Translations under genes and position numbers: made by a program
Notes under the pieces: model-generated
Told to the model about the DNA's origin: nothing
What the model saw: only the letters and a program-made list of their open reading frames with translations
Database searches by the model: none
Source: JACDBZ01 sp038233215
GTDB taxonomy: Bacteria; Chloroflexota; Limnocylindria; QHBO01
Assembly: GCA_038233215.1 (NCBI GenBank)
Contig: JBBSML010000004.1
Span: forward strand, 1-64,000
Length of the DNA: 64,000 bases
Direction: 5' to 3'
Shown: positions 52,218 to 64,000 of the stretch, in pieces
Layout: each line of letters begins with the position of its first letter
Position numbering within the stretch: the stretch's first letter is position 1

Positions 52218-52229
52218 TACCATCCCGGG
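52218..52229 (+). promoter_or_regulatory. Leaderless promoter of the VOC gene
   Basis: TACCAT at 52218-52223 is six bases before the ATG at 52230, the same TANNNT-N6-start pattern as for other first genes in the window. No clear -35. Confidence 0.5.
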
Positions 52230-52721
52230 ATGACGGATTCGCGACCATTGGCCGCCGGCGCTCGGTACGGGCACACGAACGTGATCGCCCGCGATTGGAA
52301 CGTACTGGCAGCCTTCTACGAGAGCGTGTTCGGATGCCTTCCGGTTCCACCGGAGCGCGACTACTCGGGAGCGGCCCTCGAGCGTGGCACGGGCGTTGCC
52401 GGCGCGGCGTTCCGCGGAGTCCACCTCCGGTTGCCGGGTTGCGGGCCTGACGGACCGACGCTCGAGATCTATACGTATGCCGAAAACGCCGACAGTGCCG
52501 GGGCGGCCTCGCCCAACCGCGTGGGGTGGGGACATGTGGCCTTTGTTGTCGACGACGTGGACCAGGCCCGGACTGCGGTATTGGGCGCGGGAGGCGGCAT
52601 CGTCGGTGACGTCGTCACGACGCAAACCTCGGACGGACGGCGCGTCACGTGGTGCTACCTCACCGATCCCGAGGGAAACATCCTCGAGCTTCAGAGCTGG
52701 TCACCGCCTGCGGATGCCTGA
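52230..52721 (+). CDS. VOC-family (glyoxalase-like) protein
   Basis: 163 residues with two beta-alpha-beta-beta-beta modules of the vicinal oxygen chelate fold. Metal-site positions are GHTNVIARDWNVLAAFYESV (His), LEIYTY (Glu), GWGHVAFVVDDVD (His) and DPEGNILELQSW (Glu). The substrate is unknown; relatives include glyoxalase I, dioxygenases and resistance proteins. Start is ATG at 52230. It overlaps the next gene by eight bases and is probably its operon partner. Confidence 0.85.
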   Translation: MTDSRPLAAGARYGHTNVIARDWNVLAAFYESVFGCLPVPPERDYSGAALERGTGVAGAAFRGVHLRLPGCGPDGPTLEIYTYAENADSAGAASPNRVGWGHVAFVVDDVDQARTAVLGAGGGIVGDVVTTQTSDGRRVTWCYLTDPEGNILELQSWSPPADA

Positions 52722-54300
52722 GCGCTACCACGTTCTCATCGAGAATGGGACAGTGGTCGACGGCAGCGGCGAGCCCGGCTTTGCGGCGGCCGTCGGCGTC
52801 CGCGACGGACGCCTCGCGGTCATCCGCACCAAGACCGACGAGCTTGCCGCGGAACGGCGAATCGACGCCAGAGGGCTGGTGGTGAGCCCCGGCTTCATCG
52901 ACCTGCACAGCCACTCGGGGCTCATGATCTTCGCCGATCCGTTGCACGAGCCCAAGGTTCGCCAGGGCGTGACCACCGAGGTCATCGGCGTGGATGGCCT
53001 CAGCTACGCCCCGATCGACGACCCAGAGGATCTCGAGGCGCTGGTCGAGATGAATGCCGGCCTCGATGGGCGGCCCGATATCGCCTACGACTGGTCGAGC
53101 GTCGAGAGGTATCTCGATCGACTCGAAGCGCTGCGCCCCAGCCTCAACCTGGCGTACCTGGTCGGGAATTCGGCGCTTCGCATCGGCGCCATCGGGTGGG
53201 ATGAAGCGGAAGCCACGGCTGCGCAGGTGCAGGACATGCGCGCCATGCTGCGCGAGGCGATGGAGCAGGGCGCCATCGGTCTCTCGTCGGGCCTTGACTA
53301 TCCGCCGGGTTCGTACGCGGATACGGATGAGCTGGCAGCCCTGACGTCAGAAGCCGGTCTGTATCACACCCATGTGCGCTATCTACTCGGCGACCGGTAT
53401 CTCGACCCGTTCCGGGAGGCCATCGAGATCGGGAGGCGCGGCGATGGTGCCGTGCACATCACGCACTTCTATCACCGCGAAACCTTCCCGGGTGGGCCCG
53501 GGCCCATGCTGGAGCTCGTCGACGACGCGCGATCCGATGGTCTCGACGTGACATTCGACACCTACCCCTACGAGTGGGCAAGCACGCGGTTGCTCATCAT
53601 GATCCCGCCCTGGGTCCAGGCTGGTGGGCCGATGCCGACGAAGGAACGCTTGGCCGACCCTGGTATCCGTGACCGCATTCGGCGCGAGCTGGGTGATCGC
53701 GGCGTCCTGTTCGCGGGTCGACGAGCGTGGGACGACGTCCGGCTCGGGGCCTTCATGACGCCCGACCTGCTGCGCTGGGAGGGTCACACGCTCGGGGACG
53801 TCATCGCCGACCGCGGGGATGACCCGGTCGACGTTCTGTGCGACCTGCTCCTCGCCGAAGGGCTTCGCCTCAACCAGGTCACGCCCGGACCGTGGACCGA
53901 GTCGCTGCGCGAGTTCATCCGGCATCCGGTGGGGATGATCGGTACTGATTCCACGTTCGTGGGTACCAAACCGTCGCCGCGCACCTATGGCTCATTCCCG
54001 CGGGTTCTGGGGCAATTCGTGCGCGAGGAAGCGCTCATGAGCCTCGAGGAGGCCGTGCGTTCGATGACGTCGGCGGCCGCGTCCCGACTGGGACTGGCGG
54101 ATCGAGGACTGGTCCGGGACGGGTTGGTCGCCGATCTCGTCGTGTTCGACCCCGACCGGGTGCGTTCCAATGCCACCTACGACAATCCGTGCCAGTACCC
54201 TGACGGCATCGATTGGGTCCTCGTCGGTGGCGAGGTCGTCGTGGAACAGGGAACGCACACCGGCGCTCGTCCGGGGCGAGTCCTCAGGGGTGGTAGATAG
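52714..54300 (+). CDS. D-aminoacylase-like amidohydrolase
   Basis: Amidohydrolase-superfamily protein of the N-acyl-D-amino-acid deacylase group. LIENGTVVDGSGEPGFAAAV and the metal motif PGFIDLHSHSG open the protein; EQGAIGLSSGLDYPPGSYAD, HTHVRYLLGDR and HITHFYHRE carry further ligands, and GMIGTDSTFVG holds the late Asp. The ATG at 52714 lies in the last codons of the VOC gene. 528 residues, normal length. The group also includes dihydropyrimidinase- and allantoinase-like members, and a purine or hydantoin substrate is possible given the neighbours. Confidence 0.85.
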   Translation: MPERYHVLIENGTVVDGSGEPGFAAAVGVRDGRLAVIRTKTDELAAERRIDARGLVVSPGFIDLHSHSGLMIFADPLHEPKVRQGVTTEVIGVDGLSYAPIDDPEDLEALVEMNAGLDGRPDIAYDWSSVERYLDRLEALRPSLNLAYLVGNSALRIGAIGWDEAEATAAQVQDMRAMLREAMEQGAIGLSSGLDYPPGSYADTDELAALTSEAGLYHTHVRYLLGDRYLDPFREAIEIGRRGDGAVHITHFYHRETFPGGPGPMLELVDDARSDGLDVTFDTYPYEWASTRLLIMIPPWVQAGGPMPTKERLADPGIRDRIRRELGDRGVLFAGRRAWDDVRLGAFMTPDLLRWEGHTLGDVIADRGDDPVDVLCDLLLAEGLRLNQVTPGPWTESLREFIRHPVGMIGTDSTFVGTKPSPRTYGSFPRVLGQFVREEALMSLEEAVRSMTSAAASRLGLADRGLVRDGLVADLVVFDPDRVRSNATYDNPCQYPDGIDWVLVGGEVVVEQGTHTGARPGRVLRGGR

Positions 54301-54411
54301 GATCCACGTCCTCCATACGCCAACATGGTCGGCCCCTTGCGACTGGCAGCCAGCCCGAACTCACGTCGAGGGATCCGCGGCGATTGCCAATCGAAACGGT
54401 AGGATGCACCG
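54301..54411 (+). promoter_or_regulatory. Promoter of the molybdenum hydroxylase operon
   Basis: TAGGAT at 54400-54405 is six bases before the ATG at 54412, again a leaderless pattern. TTGCCA at 54384-54389 is too close to act as its -35. No ribosome binding site precedes the ATG, in keeping with leaderless translation. Confidence 0.5.
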
Positions 54412-56805
<2,394 letters not shown>

Positions 56806-56824
56806 TGACGCGGGTCAACGTGCC

Positions 56825-57292
56825 ATGAGCTTCCAATTCGCCGTCAACGGCGCAGCAGTCGAGGTGGAAGCAACCGGCACCCGCCGCCTTCTGGATGTCC
56901 TCCGTGAAGATCTCGGCCTCACGGGAACGAAGGAAGGCTGCGGCGAGGGCGAATGTGGTGCGTGCAGCGTCATCATCGACGGCGCGGTGGTCGACGCGTG
57001 TCTCGTACCGGTGAGCCAGGTCACCGGTACATCCGTCCGAACGGTCGAAGGACTTGCGGATGACGGGCGCCTGAACACGCTGCAGCAGGCATTCCTGGAG
57101 ACCGGTGGCGCGCAATGCGGCATCTGCACGCCCGGGATGCTCATGGCCGGCGACGCATTCCTGGCTTCAGGGGCGGATCCGACCGAGGACAACATTCGCG
57201 AGGCGATCGCCGGCAACCTGTGCCGCTGCACCGGATATACGAAGATCATCGACGCCATCGCGCTCGCAGCCGAACGGAGTGCTCACCCATGA
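56825..57292 (+). CDS. Molybdenum hydroxylase 2Fe-2S subunit
   Basis: 155 residues with two [2Fe-2S] sites: the plant-ferredoxin-type KEGCGEGECGACSVIIDG and the C-terminal helical GAQCGICTPGMLMAG plus GNLCRCTGYTKIIDAI. It passes electrons from the molybdenum site to the FAD subunit. Full length. The stop overlaps the ATG of the next small gene. Confidence 0.96.
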   Translation: MSFQFAVNGAAVEVEATGTRRLLDVLREDLGLTGTKEGCGEGECGACSVIIDGAVVDACLVPVSQVTGTSVRTVEGLADDGRLNTLQQAFLETGGAQCGICTPGMLMAGDAFLASGADPTEDNIREAIAGNLCRCTGYTKIIDAIALAAERSAHP

Positions 57293-57426
57293 CCGATACG
57301 ACCGAGCCCCTCAACCAGGCGCTCGATGACCACGACATCACCCTCGCCTTGACGCCCGGCCAGCTCGTCCTGCTGGCGATCGGCATCTTCGTTCTGCTTC
57401 GCGTCCTTCGAGGCCTCAAGCGCTAG
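57289..57426 (+). CDS. 45-residue membrane protein inside the hydroxylase operon
   Basis: A tiny protein (MTDTTEPLNQALDDHDITLA start) with one strong hydrophobic segment at about residues 24-41 (GQLVLLAIGIFVLLRVL) and a basic end GLKR, topology N-out or N-in unclear. ATG overlaps the 2Fe-2S subunit stop by four bases and the FAD subunit follows four bases later, so it is tightly built into the operon. No family recognised. It might tether the otherwise soluble enzyme to the membrane. Confidence 0.65.
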   Translation: MTDTTEPLNQALDDHDITLALTPGQLVLLAIGIFVLLRVLRGLKR

Positions 57427-57430
57427 ACAT

Positions 57431-58303
57431 ATGCCGAACGCCGTCGAGCCACCCTCCGAATCTCCCACGCGCCTGGAGGCGGCGTATGCGCTGCTCGCCG
57501 ATACGTCCGACTCACCATGGCGGCCACTGGCCGGCGGCACCGACCTCATGGTGACCATGAGCGGCGAGATCGGCGAGCCACCGGAGCGCGTGCTCGACAT
57601 CTGGGCGCTCGACGAACTTCGAGGCATAGCTGTCGAAGCCGATACGCTCGTCATCGGCGCACTGACGACCTACACCGAACTACGGCATTCCGAGGTGGTC
57701 GCCGAGTCCGCTCCTGCGCTGGCGGAGGCCGCGGCAACGATCGGCGCGGCTCAGATCCAGAACCGTGGAACGATCGGCGGCAACGTCGTCAACGCCTCCC
57801 CCGCTGGCGACACGTTGCCGGTCCTGCTGGCCCTCGGTGCTGAGATGGTTCTCGGGTCCGCGAACGGCGAACGCACGGTGCCTGCGGATGGCTTCTGGCC
57901 GTCATATCGCGCAACGGCGCGGCGCGACGATGAGCTGCTGGTTCGCATCCGAATTCCGCTGGTACAGGGTCGACAGGTTCGTTTCCGCAAGATCGGCACG
58001 CGCCGGGCACAGGCCATCAGCAAGGTCGTGATGGCGCTGGCCTGGCGCTCCTCAGCTGAGGACGGACCCTGGACCGATGTACGCCTCGCTCTCGGGTCGG
58101 TAGCGGCAACCCCGGTGCGAGCACCGGCGACGGAGTCGACGCTGGAAGGAGCACGCCCCACCCGTGAGACGGCCGATGCCGCAGTCGAGGCCCTCAGCGC
58201 AGAGCTCGAACCGATCGACGACGTGCGTTCCACCGCCGACTACCGGCGGCTCGTGGCCGGCCGCGTCCTGCATCGGCTCGTCCGCGATGCCGGCGGCTGG
58301 TGA
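57431..58303 (+). CDS. Molybdenum hydroxylase FAD-binding subunit
   Basis: 290-residue FAD-binding (PCMH-type) subunit, CoxM/XdhB-like. PLAGGTDLMVTMSGE is the first FAD loop, and IGAAQIQNRGTIGGNVVNAS the second. RFRKIGTRRAQAISKVVMAL starts the C-terminal CO_deh_flav_C domain. Start ATG at 57431. Its stop overlaps the start of the following YdeI-like gene. Confidence 0.94.
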   Translation: MPNAVEPPSESPTRLEAAYALLADTSDSPWRPLAGGTDLMVTMSGEIGEPPERVLDIWALDELRGIAVEADTLVIGALTTYTELRHSEVVAESAPALAEAAATIGAAQIQNRGTIGGNVVNASPAGDTLPVLLALGAEMVLGSANGERTVPADGFWPSYRATARRDDELLVRIRIPLVQGRQVRFRKIGTRRAQAISKVVMALAWRSSAEDGPWTDVRLALGSVAATPVRAPATESTLEGARPTRETADAAVEALSAELEPIDDVRSTADYRRLVAGRVLHRLVRDAGGW

Positions 58304-58896
58304 TGGAGATCCCGACCGCGACGGTTTTCGAGAACCCGGCCGAGTTCCGCGCCTGGCTCGAGGAGCACCACGACCGTGAGACCGAGCTGTGGGTTGGCTA
58401 CTACCGAAAGGGTGTGCCAAAGACGTCGATGACGTACCCCGAGGCCGTGGAGGAGGCGCTGTGCTTCGGCTGGATCGATGGCGTGGGACGCCGCATCGAC
58501 GATGAGGTGTCCGCCAATCGGTTCACGCCGCGTACGAAGCGCAGTACGTGGAGCGCGGTGAACGTGGCGCGCATCGGCGAGCTCATTGTCACCGGGCGAG
58601 TCCATCCGGCAGGGCTGCGCGCTTTCGAGGCGCGGACGGCCGACAACACCGGCATCTATTCGTACGAGAACCGGCCCGCGGACCTGCCGGATACCTATCG
58701 TGCGCAGTTGCACGCGAACACGGCCTCGTGGAGCTGGTGGCAGGCGCAGACGCCCGGATATCGGCGTGCGGCGACCTGGTGGGTCGTATCGGCCAAGCAG
58801 GAGACGACCCGTGACCGGCGGCTGGCGACTCTGATCGAGGACTGCGCGGCTGGTCAGATGATCAAACCGATGCGGTACGGCCGACATGCGGAGTGA
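58303..58896 (+). CDS. YdeI/OmpD-associated family protein
   Basis: 197 residues of the YdeI family (sometimes annotated bacteriocin protection). FRAWLEEHHDRETELWVGYYRKG, YPEAVEEALCFGWIDG, RFTPRTKRSTWSAVN and NRPADLPDTYRAQL are typical. A GTG directly before the ATG (58300) is an alternative start, overlapping the FAD subunit. Role unknown; despite sharing the operon it is a common orphan family, and its presence here may be incidental. Confidence 0.85.
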   Translation: MEIPTATVFENPAEFRAWLEEHHDRETELWVGYYRKGVPKTSMTYPEAVEEALCFGWIDGVGRRIDDEVSANRFTPRTKRSTWSAVNVARIGELIVTGRVHPAGLRAFEARTADNTGIYSYENRPADLPDTYRAQLHANTASWSWWQAQTPGYRRAATWWVVSAKQETTRDRRLATLIEDCAAGQMIKPMRYGRHAE

Positions 58897-59007
58897 GCGC
58901 GTGTCGGCCAGCCAACACCTGCACTGTCGGGCGCGGTCCAGGCATCGCACGACAACATGGGTGGCGTCATGTGGTGCCGGTCCCTCGCGGGCTGGGACAA
59001 TGCCCAG

Positions 59008-60585
<1,578 letters not shown>

Positions 60586-60670
60586 CGATCGCGGAACAGA
60601 ACCCTCGCGCATCTGCCTATCGCGACACGCTTGCAGGCGGCGGCCGAGGATGCGTGCAGGATGCTCTCAC

Positions 60671-62527
60671 CTACGGCCGGTAGACCCTCACGTAGTCGAA
60701 CTCGGCGGTAAATCCGTCGCCGCCCATGGATACGAGGCCGATTCGAGCGTTGGAACCGAGGTCGTGCGTCCACACGCCACCGCGGACCCAGTTGACGCCA
60801 TCGTCACTGGTGTAGGCGCGATAGTGCTCCTCGCCATCGATGTCACGCTTGGCGATTCGCAGCCAGGTCCACTCGCCGGGAGGTCCGACGACGGTGTTGC
60901 CGTACGGTCGCAGCGCCTGCGCTGGCGGTACTTCCTTGGCAAACTCGGTCTGGCGCGTCTCCCAGATCGAGACGTGCGCCAGCTTCACGTAGCTGTCGTC
61001 GCCGGCGTAGACCACGAGGCCCGCCTGGGTGTAGTTGAAGCAGCATCCGTCCGCCGGAACGTTCAACCGCACCTTGGTCTCGACGATGTAGTCGCCGCCC
61101 GGCATCGGCTGCGTCAGCACGGATGCGCTGTTGCTGCCCTCGTACAGGTCCGCGGCCTGGGTGTCGAACGCGAACACGCCACCGCCAACGCTCCACTCAG
61201 CGGTCTCACCGCGCACCCAACGCCATCGGTTACGCAGGTCCTGGCCGTCAAACTCGTCGGAGAGCCCCTTGACGGCCGTCCGTGGCTCATCCCATGCCGC
61301 GAGGACTGCGAAATATGCTGTCGTGTCACCGGGCTGCGCGGCCGGCGCGGGCATCGGCTCATCGGACGCCCAGAGGCCGCCGCGCACCTGCGGCCAGCCA
61401 TCAACCCAGTCGACCGGATCAATCAGGAGCGGGCGCTTGGTGAAGCCGGGGGCGCCGGCAAAGTACGGATCTTCCCGATCGACGGCGTGGTACGTGGTCC
61501 ACCACTGTCCGTCGAAGTCGATCAGCACGCTGTTGTGGCCCGTGCCCACCCATCGATTGCCGTTCATGCTGAGCACCGGCGTACCGCCGACGCGCGATTC
61601 GAGCAGCGAGGAACCGACCTGGTCGACGAATGGACCGGTCGGGGACGACGAACGACCGACGAACACGCTGTAGCCGGTCAGCGGACCGCGGCAACAGTCG
61701 GTCGCCGACACGAACAGGTAGTAGTGACCGTCGCGGTAGGCGACCTCCGCGCCTTCATAGCGATTGGCGATCGTGATCTGGGTCGACATGGCCGCGGGAG
61801 CGGTCAGGACGCCTCCATCTGCGATCAGCAGGTCGCGCACGAAGATGCCACCGTAGTAGCTGCCGAAGTAGATGTGGAGATTACCGGACTCATCGGCGAG
61901 GACCTCGGGATCGAAGGTCCAGAAGAAGTTGCAGCCACCACCGCCTCGACGCGGTTCGACCAGAGGCCTGCCTGAATCCACCCACGGCCCGGTCGGTGAG
62001 GCGCTGGTGGCATATCCGATGGCATTGTCGCTCGAACAGCCAGGCTCCCCGCTGACTTCGTCCTTCACGTCGGTGATGCCATAGAAGAGGTAGTACGTCT
62101 CGCCGATCTGCTTGATCTCCGGGGCCCACATCCCGGCCGTCGGCTCGCCCCACGCGGGAACGGAGGTGAAGGCGTCGTTGACGTAGGTCCATGTCACGAG
62201 GTCCTCCGACCGTAGCGTCGGAAGCTTATGGAAGTTGAAATCCCCATCGGCATTGCGGTCGCCCGCGTTCAGCGGATCGGACGTGCAGTAGGTGTACCAG
62301 TACCCATCCGCATAGAACGTGGACGGGTCGGCGCAGCTCTCAACGACACCGTCGCCCGGCAGCGCCGCAAGGAGCGGATTGTCGTACGAGTCAGCAGCCA
62401 GGATCGATGACGGACGAACCGCCTGCCCCAGCAGTGCGCCAAGCAGCAGCAGAGCCGCAATGAAGGCAGGAAGCACGCGGGAGGAGGTCCCGCGACCGAG
62501 ATCCAGGTCGATGGTCGGACGGTGCAC
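60671..62527 (-). CDS. Secreted GH43-type glycoside hydrolase
   Basis: 618 residues. A signal peptide (about 1-44, ending SSILA) precedes a five-bladed GH43-like domain (about 50-400): general base Asp in ESCADPSTFYADGYW, Asp of FFWTFDPEVLADESGNLHIY, and acid Glu in YEGAEVAYRDGHYYLF; GMWAPEIKQIGETYYLFYG is the blade typical of arabinanases and xylosidases. A C-terminal concanavalin-like domain (about 425-618, DUF1349-like) could bind sugars. GTG at 62527 with GGAGAT upstream. It should cut plant arabinan or xylan side chains outside the cell; exact linkage unknown. Confidence 0.87.
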   Translation of the reverse strand: MHRPTIDLDLGRGTSSRVLPAFIAALLLLGALLGQAVRPSSILAADSYDNPLLAALPGDGVVESCADPSTFYADGYWYTYCTSDPLNAGDRNADGDFNFHKLPTLRSEDLVTWTYVNDAFTSVPAWGEPTAGMWAPEIKQIGETYYLFYGITDVKDEVSGEPGCSSDNAIGYATSASPTGPWVDSGRPLVEPRRGGGGCNFFWTFDPEVLADESGNLHIYFGSYYGGIFVRDLLIADGGVLTAPAAMSTQITIANRYEGAEVAYRDGHYYLFVSATDCCRGPLTGYSVFVGRSSSPTGPFVDQVGSSLLESRVGGTPVLSMNGNRWVGTGHNSVLIDFDGQWWTTYHAVDREDPYFAGAPGFTKRPLLIDPVDWVDGWPQVRGGLWASDEPMPAPAAQPGDTTAYFAVLAAWDEPRTAVKGLSDEFDGQDLRNRWRWVRGETAEWSVGGGVFAFDTQAADLYEGSNSASVLTQPMPGGDYIVETKVRLNVPADGCCFNYTQAGLVVYAGDDSYVKLAHVSIWETRQTEFAKEVPPAQALRPYGNTVVGPPGEWTWLRIAKRDIDGEEHYRAYTSDDGVNWVRGGVWTHDLGSNARIGLVSMGGDGFTAEFDYVRVYRP

Positions 62528-62616
62528 GCTATCTCCATCATCTGCTGCGACTGGTTCCGAGCCGATGGGTACTCAGGCAAGCAGGGCGCATCGGCATCGG
62601 ATGACTTGCATGCACC

Positions 62617-63209
62617 TTAGTCGGTCGCGCGCGGGCAGGCAACGTCTCCGCGCCATTGGCGCAGTCCCACGCAATCGAGGTCCCAGAACACGCGCGAGTA
62701 CACCACCGTCCCGGTCATCCAGTCTTCATAGGTTGGATGTCGTATCACCTGGAACGCGGGTTCCGGAATGCGCAGCGAGGGACGACGAAAGCCATGCTCG
62801 CCAGCGGGCTGGAAGCCAAAGCGCCGGTAGTACGTGGGCGAGCCCTCGAGGAATACGAGGGGCTCAGAGCGTCGCGCCACGTGTCGAAGCCCGTGGCGAA
62901 CAAGGGCCGTACCCACCCCGTTGCCCTGACAGGCAGTCACGACGGAGACCGGCTGAGCACCAGGACCTCGACGAGTCGCCGCGGCGCGTCGAGCAGCGAC
63001 CGGGTGAAGAGGATGTGACCGATCAGCTGCCCGGCTCGCTCGGCCACAAACGACAGACCCTCGATCCAGTCGGGCGACGTCCGCAGCGCGTCCGCGAGAT
63101 CCGCGACGACCCGCTCGCCAAAGGCGTCTTCGATGACCGTCCGTACCTCCGTCTCCTCTCCAGGCAGCTCCGGTCGGTATCGAACTATGGGCATGGGCGT
63201 CTCATCCAT
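62617..63209 (-). pseudogene. GNAT acetyltransferase broken by a frameshift
   Basis: A YhbS-like N-acetyltransferase split in two frames. The 5' part (from ATG 63209) reads EVRTVIEDAFGERVVADLAD to LVEVLVLS, then ends at 62937; the 3' part, in another frame, goes on with VVTACQGNGVGTALVRHGLR, the acetyl-CoA loop, through YYRRFGFQPAGEHG. Adding one C near 62949-62952 (CCGG) joins them as VLVLSPVSVVTACQGNGVGT. This is either a real mutation or a base-calling error in a C run. The ATG overlaps the stop of the upstream LLM gene. Confidence 0.85.
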
Positions 63210-64000
63210 CGGCCAATGGCTCCGCGACCTCGCGTGCCATGGCGGCCAGGCCATCGGGCCCAGCAGCAGCGGGCACCCCAAGGATCACGTGGTTGGCGCC
63301 GGCGGCGACGAAGCGCCGAGCGGTCGCCAGCGACGTCCTCCGCGTCTTCGCCGACGCTCCGCAGTCGAGCTGTGCGGCGAACGTGAAGTTGTGGGGATCA
63401 CGTCCAGCCATCGAAAGGGCGTGACGGATCTCATCGCGCTTCTCCGCGAAGTACGCAACATCCCCGGGTCGATTCCCCGGCATCGGCCAACCTTCGGCGT
63501 ATTGAACGGCGAGCCGAATCCCGCGAGTGCGCTGCCCACCGAGCCAGATCGCCGGTCCACCCGTGCGTACCGGACGCGGTTCGATCGTCGCGCCGCGAAG
63601 TGGAAAGAGCGGGTCCTCCAGGGTCACCCCCCGTCCGGCCGCCGCATCCTCACCGAAGAGAGCCGTCACGGTCCTCACAGTCGCCTCGAGCCGGTCGAAC
63701 CTCTCAGGCAGGGGCGGTAGCCGGACGCCGAACGCGTCGTGCTCGCCTTCGTGCCAGCCAGCTCCGATGCCCAGGATGAACCGGCCACCGGTCACGTTGT
63801 CAAGGACGGTGGCAGCCTTGGCCATCACGGCGGGATGGCGGAATGTCGCCGATGCGACCGCGACACCGAGCCAGCGGCCGGGAACAGTGTGGGCCAGCGC
63901 AGCGAGCGTCGTGAACGCTTCGAATGCAACGCCACCTCGCTCGCGATTCGCGTCCGCGAGGTGATCGCTCATCCATCCGGCATCGAACACGGCGAAGGTG
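63202..64000 (-). CDS. LLM-class oxidoreductase, 5' end outside window
   Basis: Luciferase-like flavin/F420 enzyme, partial. VAVASATFRHPAVMAKAATV, GRFILGIGAGWHEGEHDAFG, GGPAIWLGGQRTRGIRLAVQ and NFTFAAQLDCGAS are typical. The frame stays open to the last base, and about 35 N-terminal residues of the barrel should lie beyond the window, so the internal GTG at 63990 is not taken as start. It is coupled to the frameshifted acetyltransferase. Substrate unknown. Confidence 0.85.
   Translation of the reverse strand, partial: TFAVFDAGWMSDHLADANRERGGVAFEAFTTLAALAHTVPGRWLGVAVASATFRHPAVMAKAATVLDNVTGGRFILGIGAGWHEGEHDAFGVRLPPLPERFDRLEATVRTVTALFGEDAAAGRGVTLEDPLFPLRGATIEPRPVRTGGPAIWLGGQRTRGIRLAVQYAEGWPMPGNRPGDVAYFAEKRDEIRHALSMAGRDPHNFTFAAQLDCGASAKTRRTSLATARRFVAAGANHVILGVPAAAGPDGLAAMAREVAEPLADG

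Overview
The window is a high-GC bacterial chromosome segment, densely packed with housekeeping genes and frequent GTG or TTG starts. Gene order and content point to a deep lineage of Chloroflexota. Supporting features are rpsB-tsf-pyrH-frr-uppS-cdsA-dxr-rseP followed by nusA-ylxR-infB-rbfA-nrnA-truB-ribF-rpsO-pnp, RNase J with RNase Y and YmdB, a RodZ-like protein, F420-type luciferase-like enzymes and an L-S-M xanthine dehydrogenase operon. The phylum is an inference from these features, not proven; an actinobacterial relative cannot be excluded from the sequence alone.

Layout. 1-2253: an IS1380-type transposase beside a secreted triple-LysM protein. 2254-9359: translation and envelope operon (S2, EF-Ts, UMP kinase, RRF, UppS, CdsA, Dxr, RseP). 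9360-16321: nusA operon with an attenuator-like leader, then IF-2, RbfA, NrnA, TruB, RibF and S15. 16474-20974: PNPase carrying an inserted DnaQ-like exonuclease domain, then RNase J. 20983-28555: FtsK, RodZ-like protein, YajQ, CinA-type amidase, MurC-like ligase, a small membrane protein and pirin. 28612-35517: a giant seven-GAF hybrid kinase, an Hpt protein and a receiver-cyclase, probably one phosphorelay ending in cyclic nucleotide. 35834-42135: a small membrane protein, then on the minus strand rny-ymdB, miaA, hflX and a DUF6624-SpoU methyltransferase fusion. 42286-48408: LLM oxidoreductase, recX-recA, a small basic protein, tgt, an unknown protein and queA. 48468-58896: purine-type NCS2 permease, ruvB, a MocA-DUF5946 fusion, VOC protein, D-aminoacylase-like amidohydrolase, the molybdenum hydroxylase operon and a YdeI-like protein. 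58957-64000: malate synthase, a secreted GH43 enzyme, a frameshifted GNAT gene and an LLM oxidoreductase that runs off the edge.

The most striking item is the polynucleotide phosphorylase: a complete DEDDh 3'-5' exonuclease domain lies in frame inside its helical linker, so one polypeptide should hold both phosphorolytic and hydrolytic RNA-decay sites. Other unusual architectures are DUF6624 fused to a SpoU RNA methylase, DUF5946 fused to a MocA-like cytidylyltransferase, and a 45-residue membrane protein between the iron-sulfur and FAD subunits of the molybdenum hydroxylase.

Several genes that start transcription units (pirin, the 81-residue membrane protein, queA, the VOC protein, the hydroxylase large subunit) have a TANNNT hexamer exactly six bases before the start codon. 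This is the signature of leaderless mRNAs and was used here to choose starts. I saw no rRNA, tRNA or CRISPR array.
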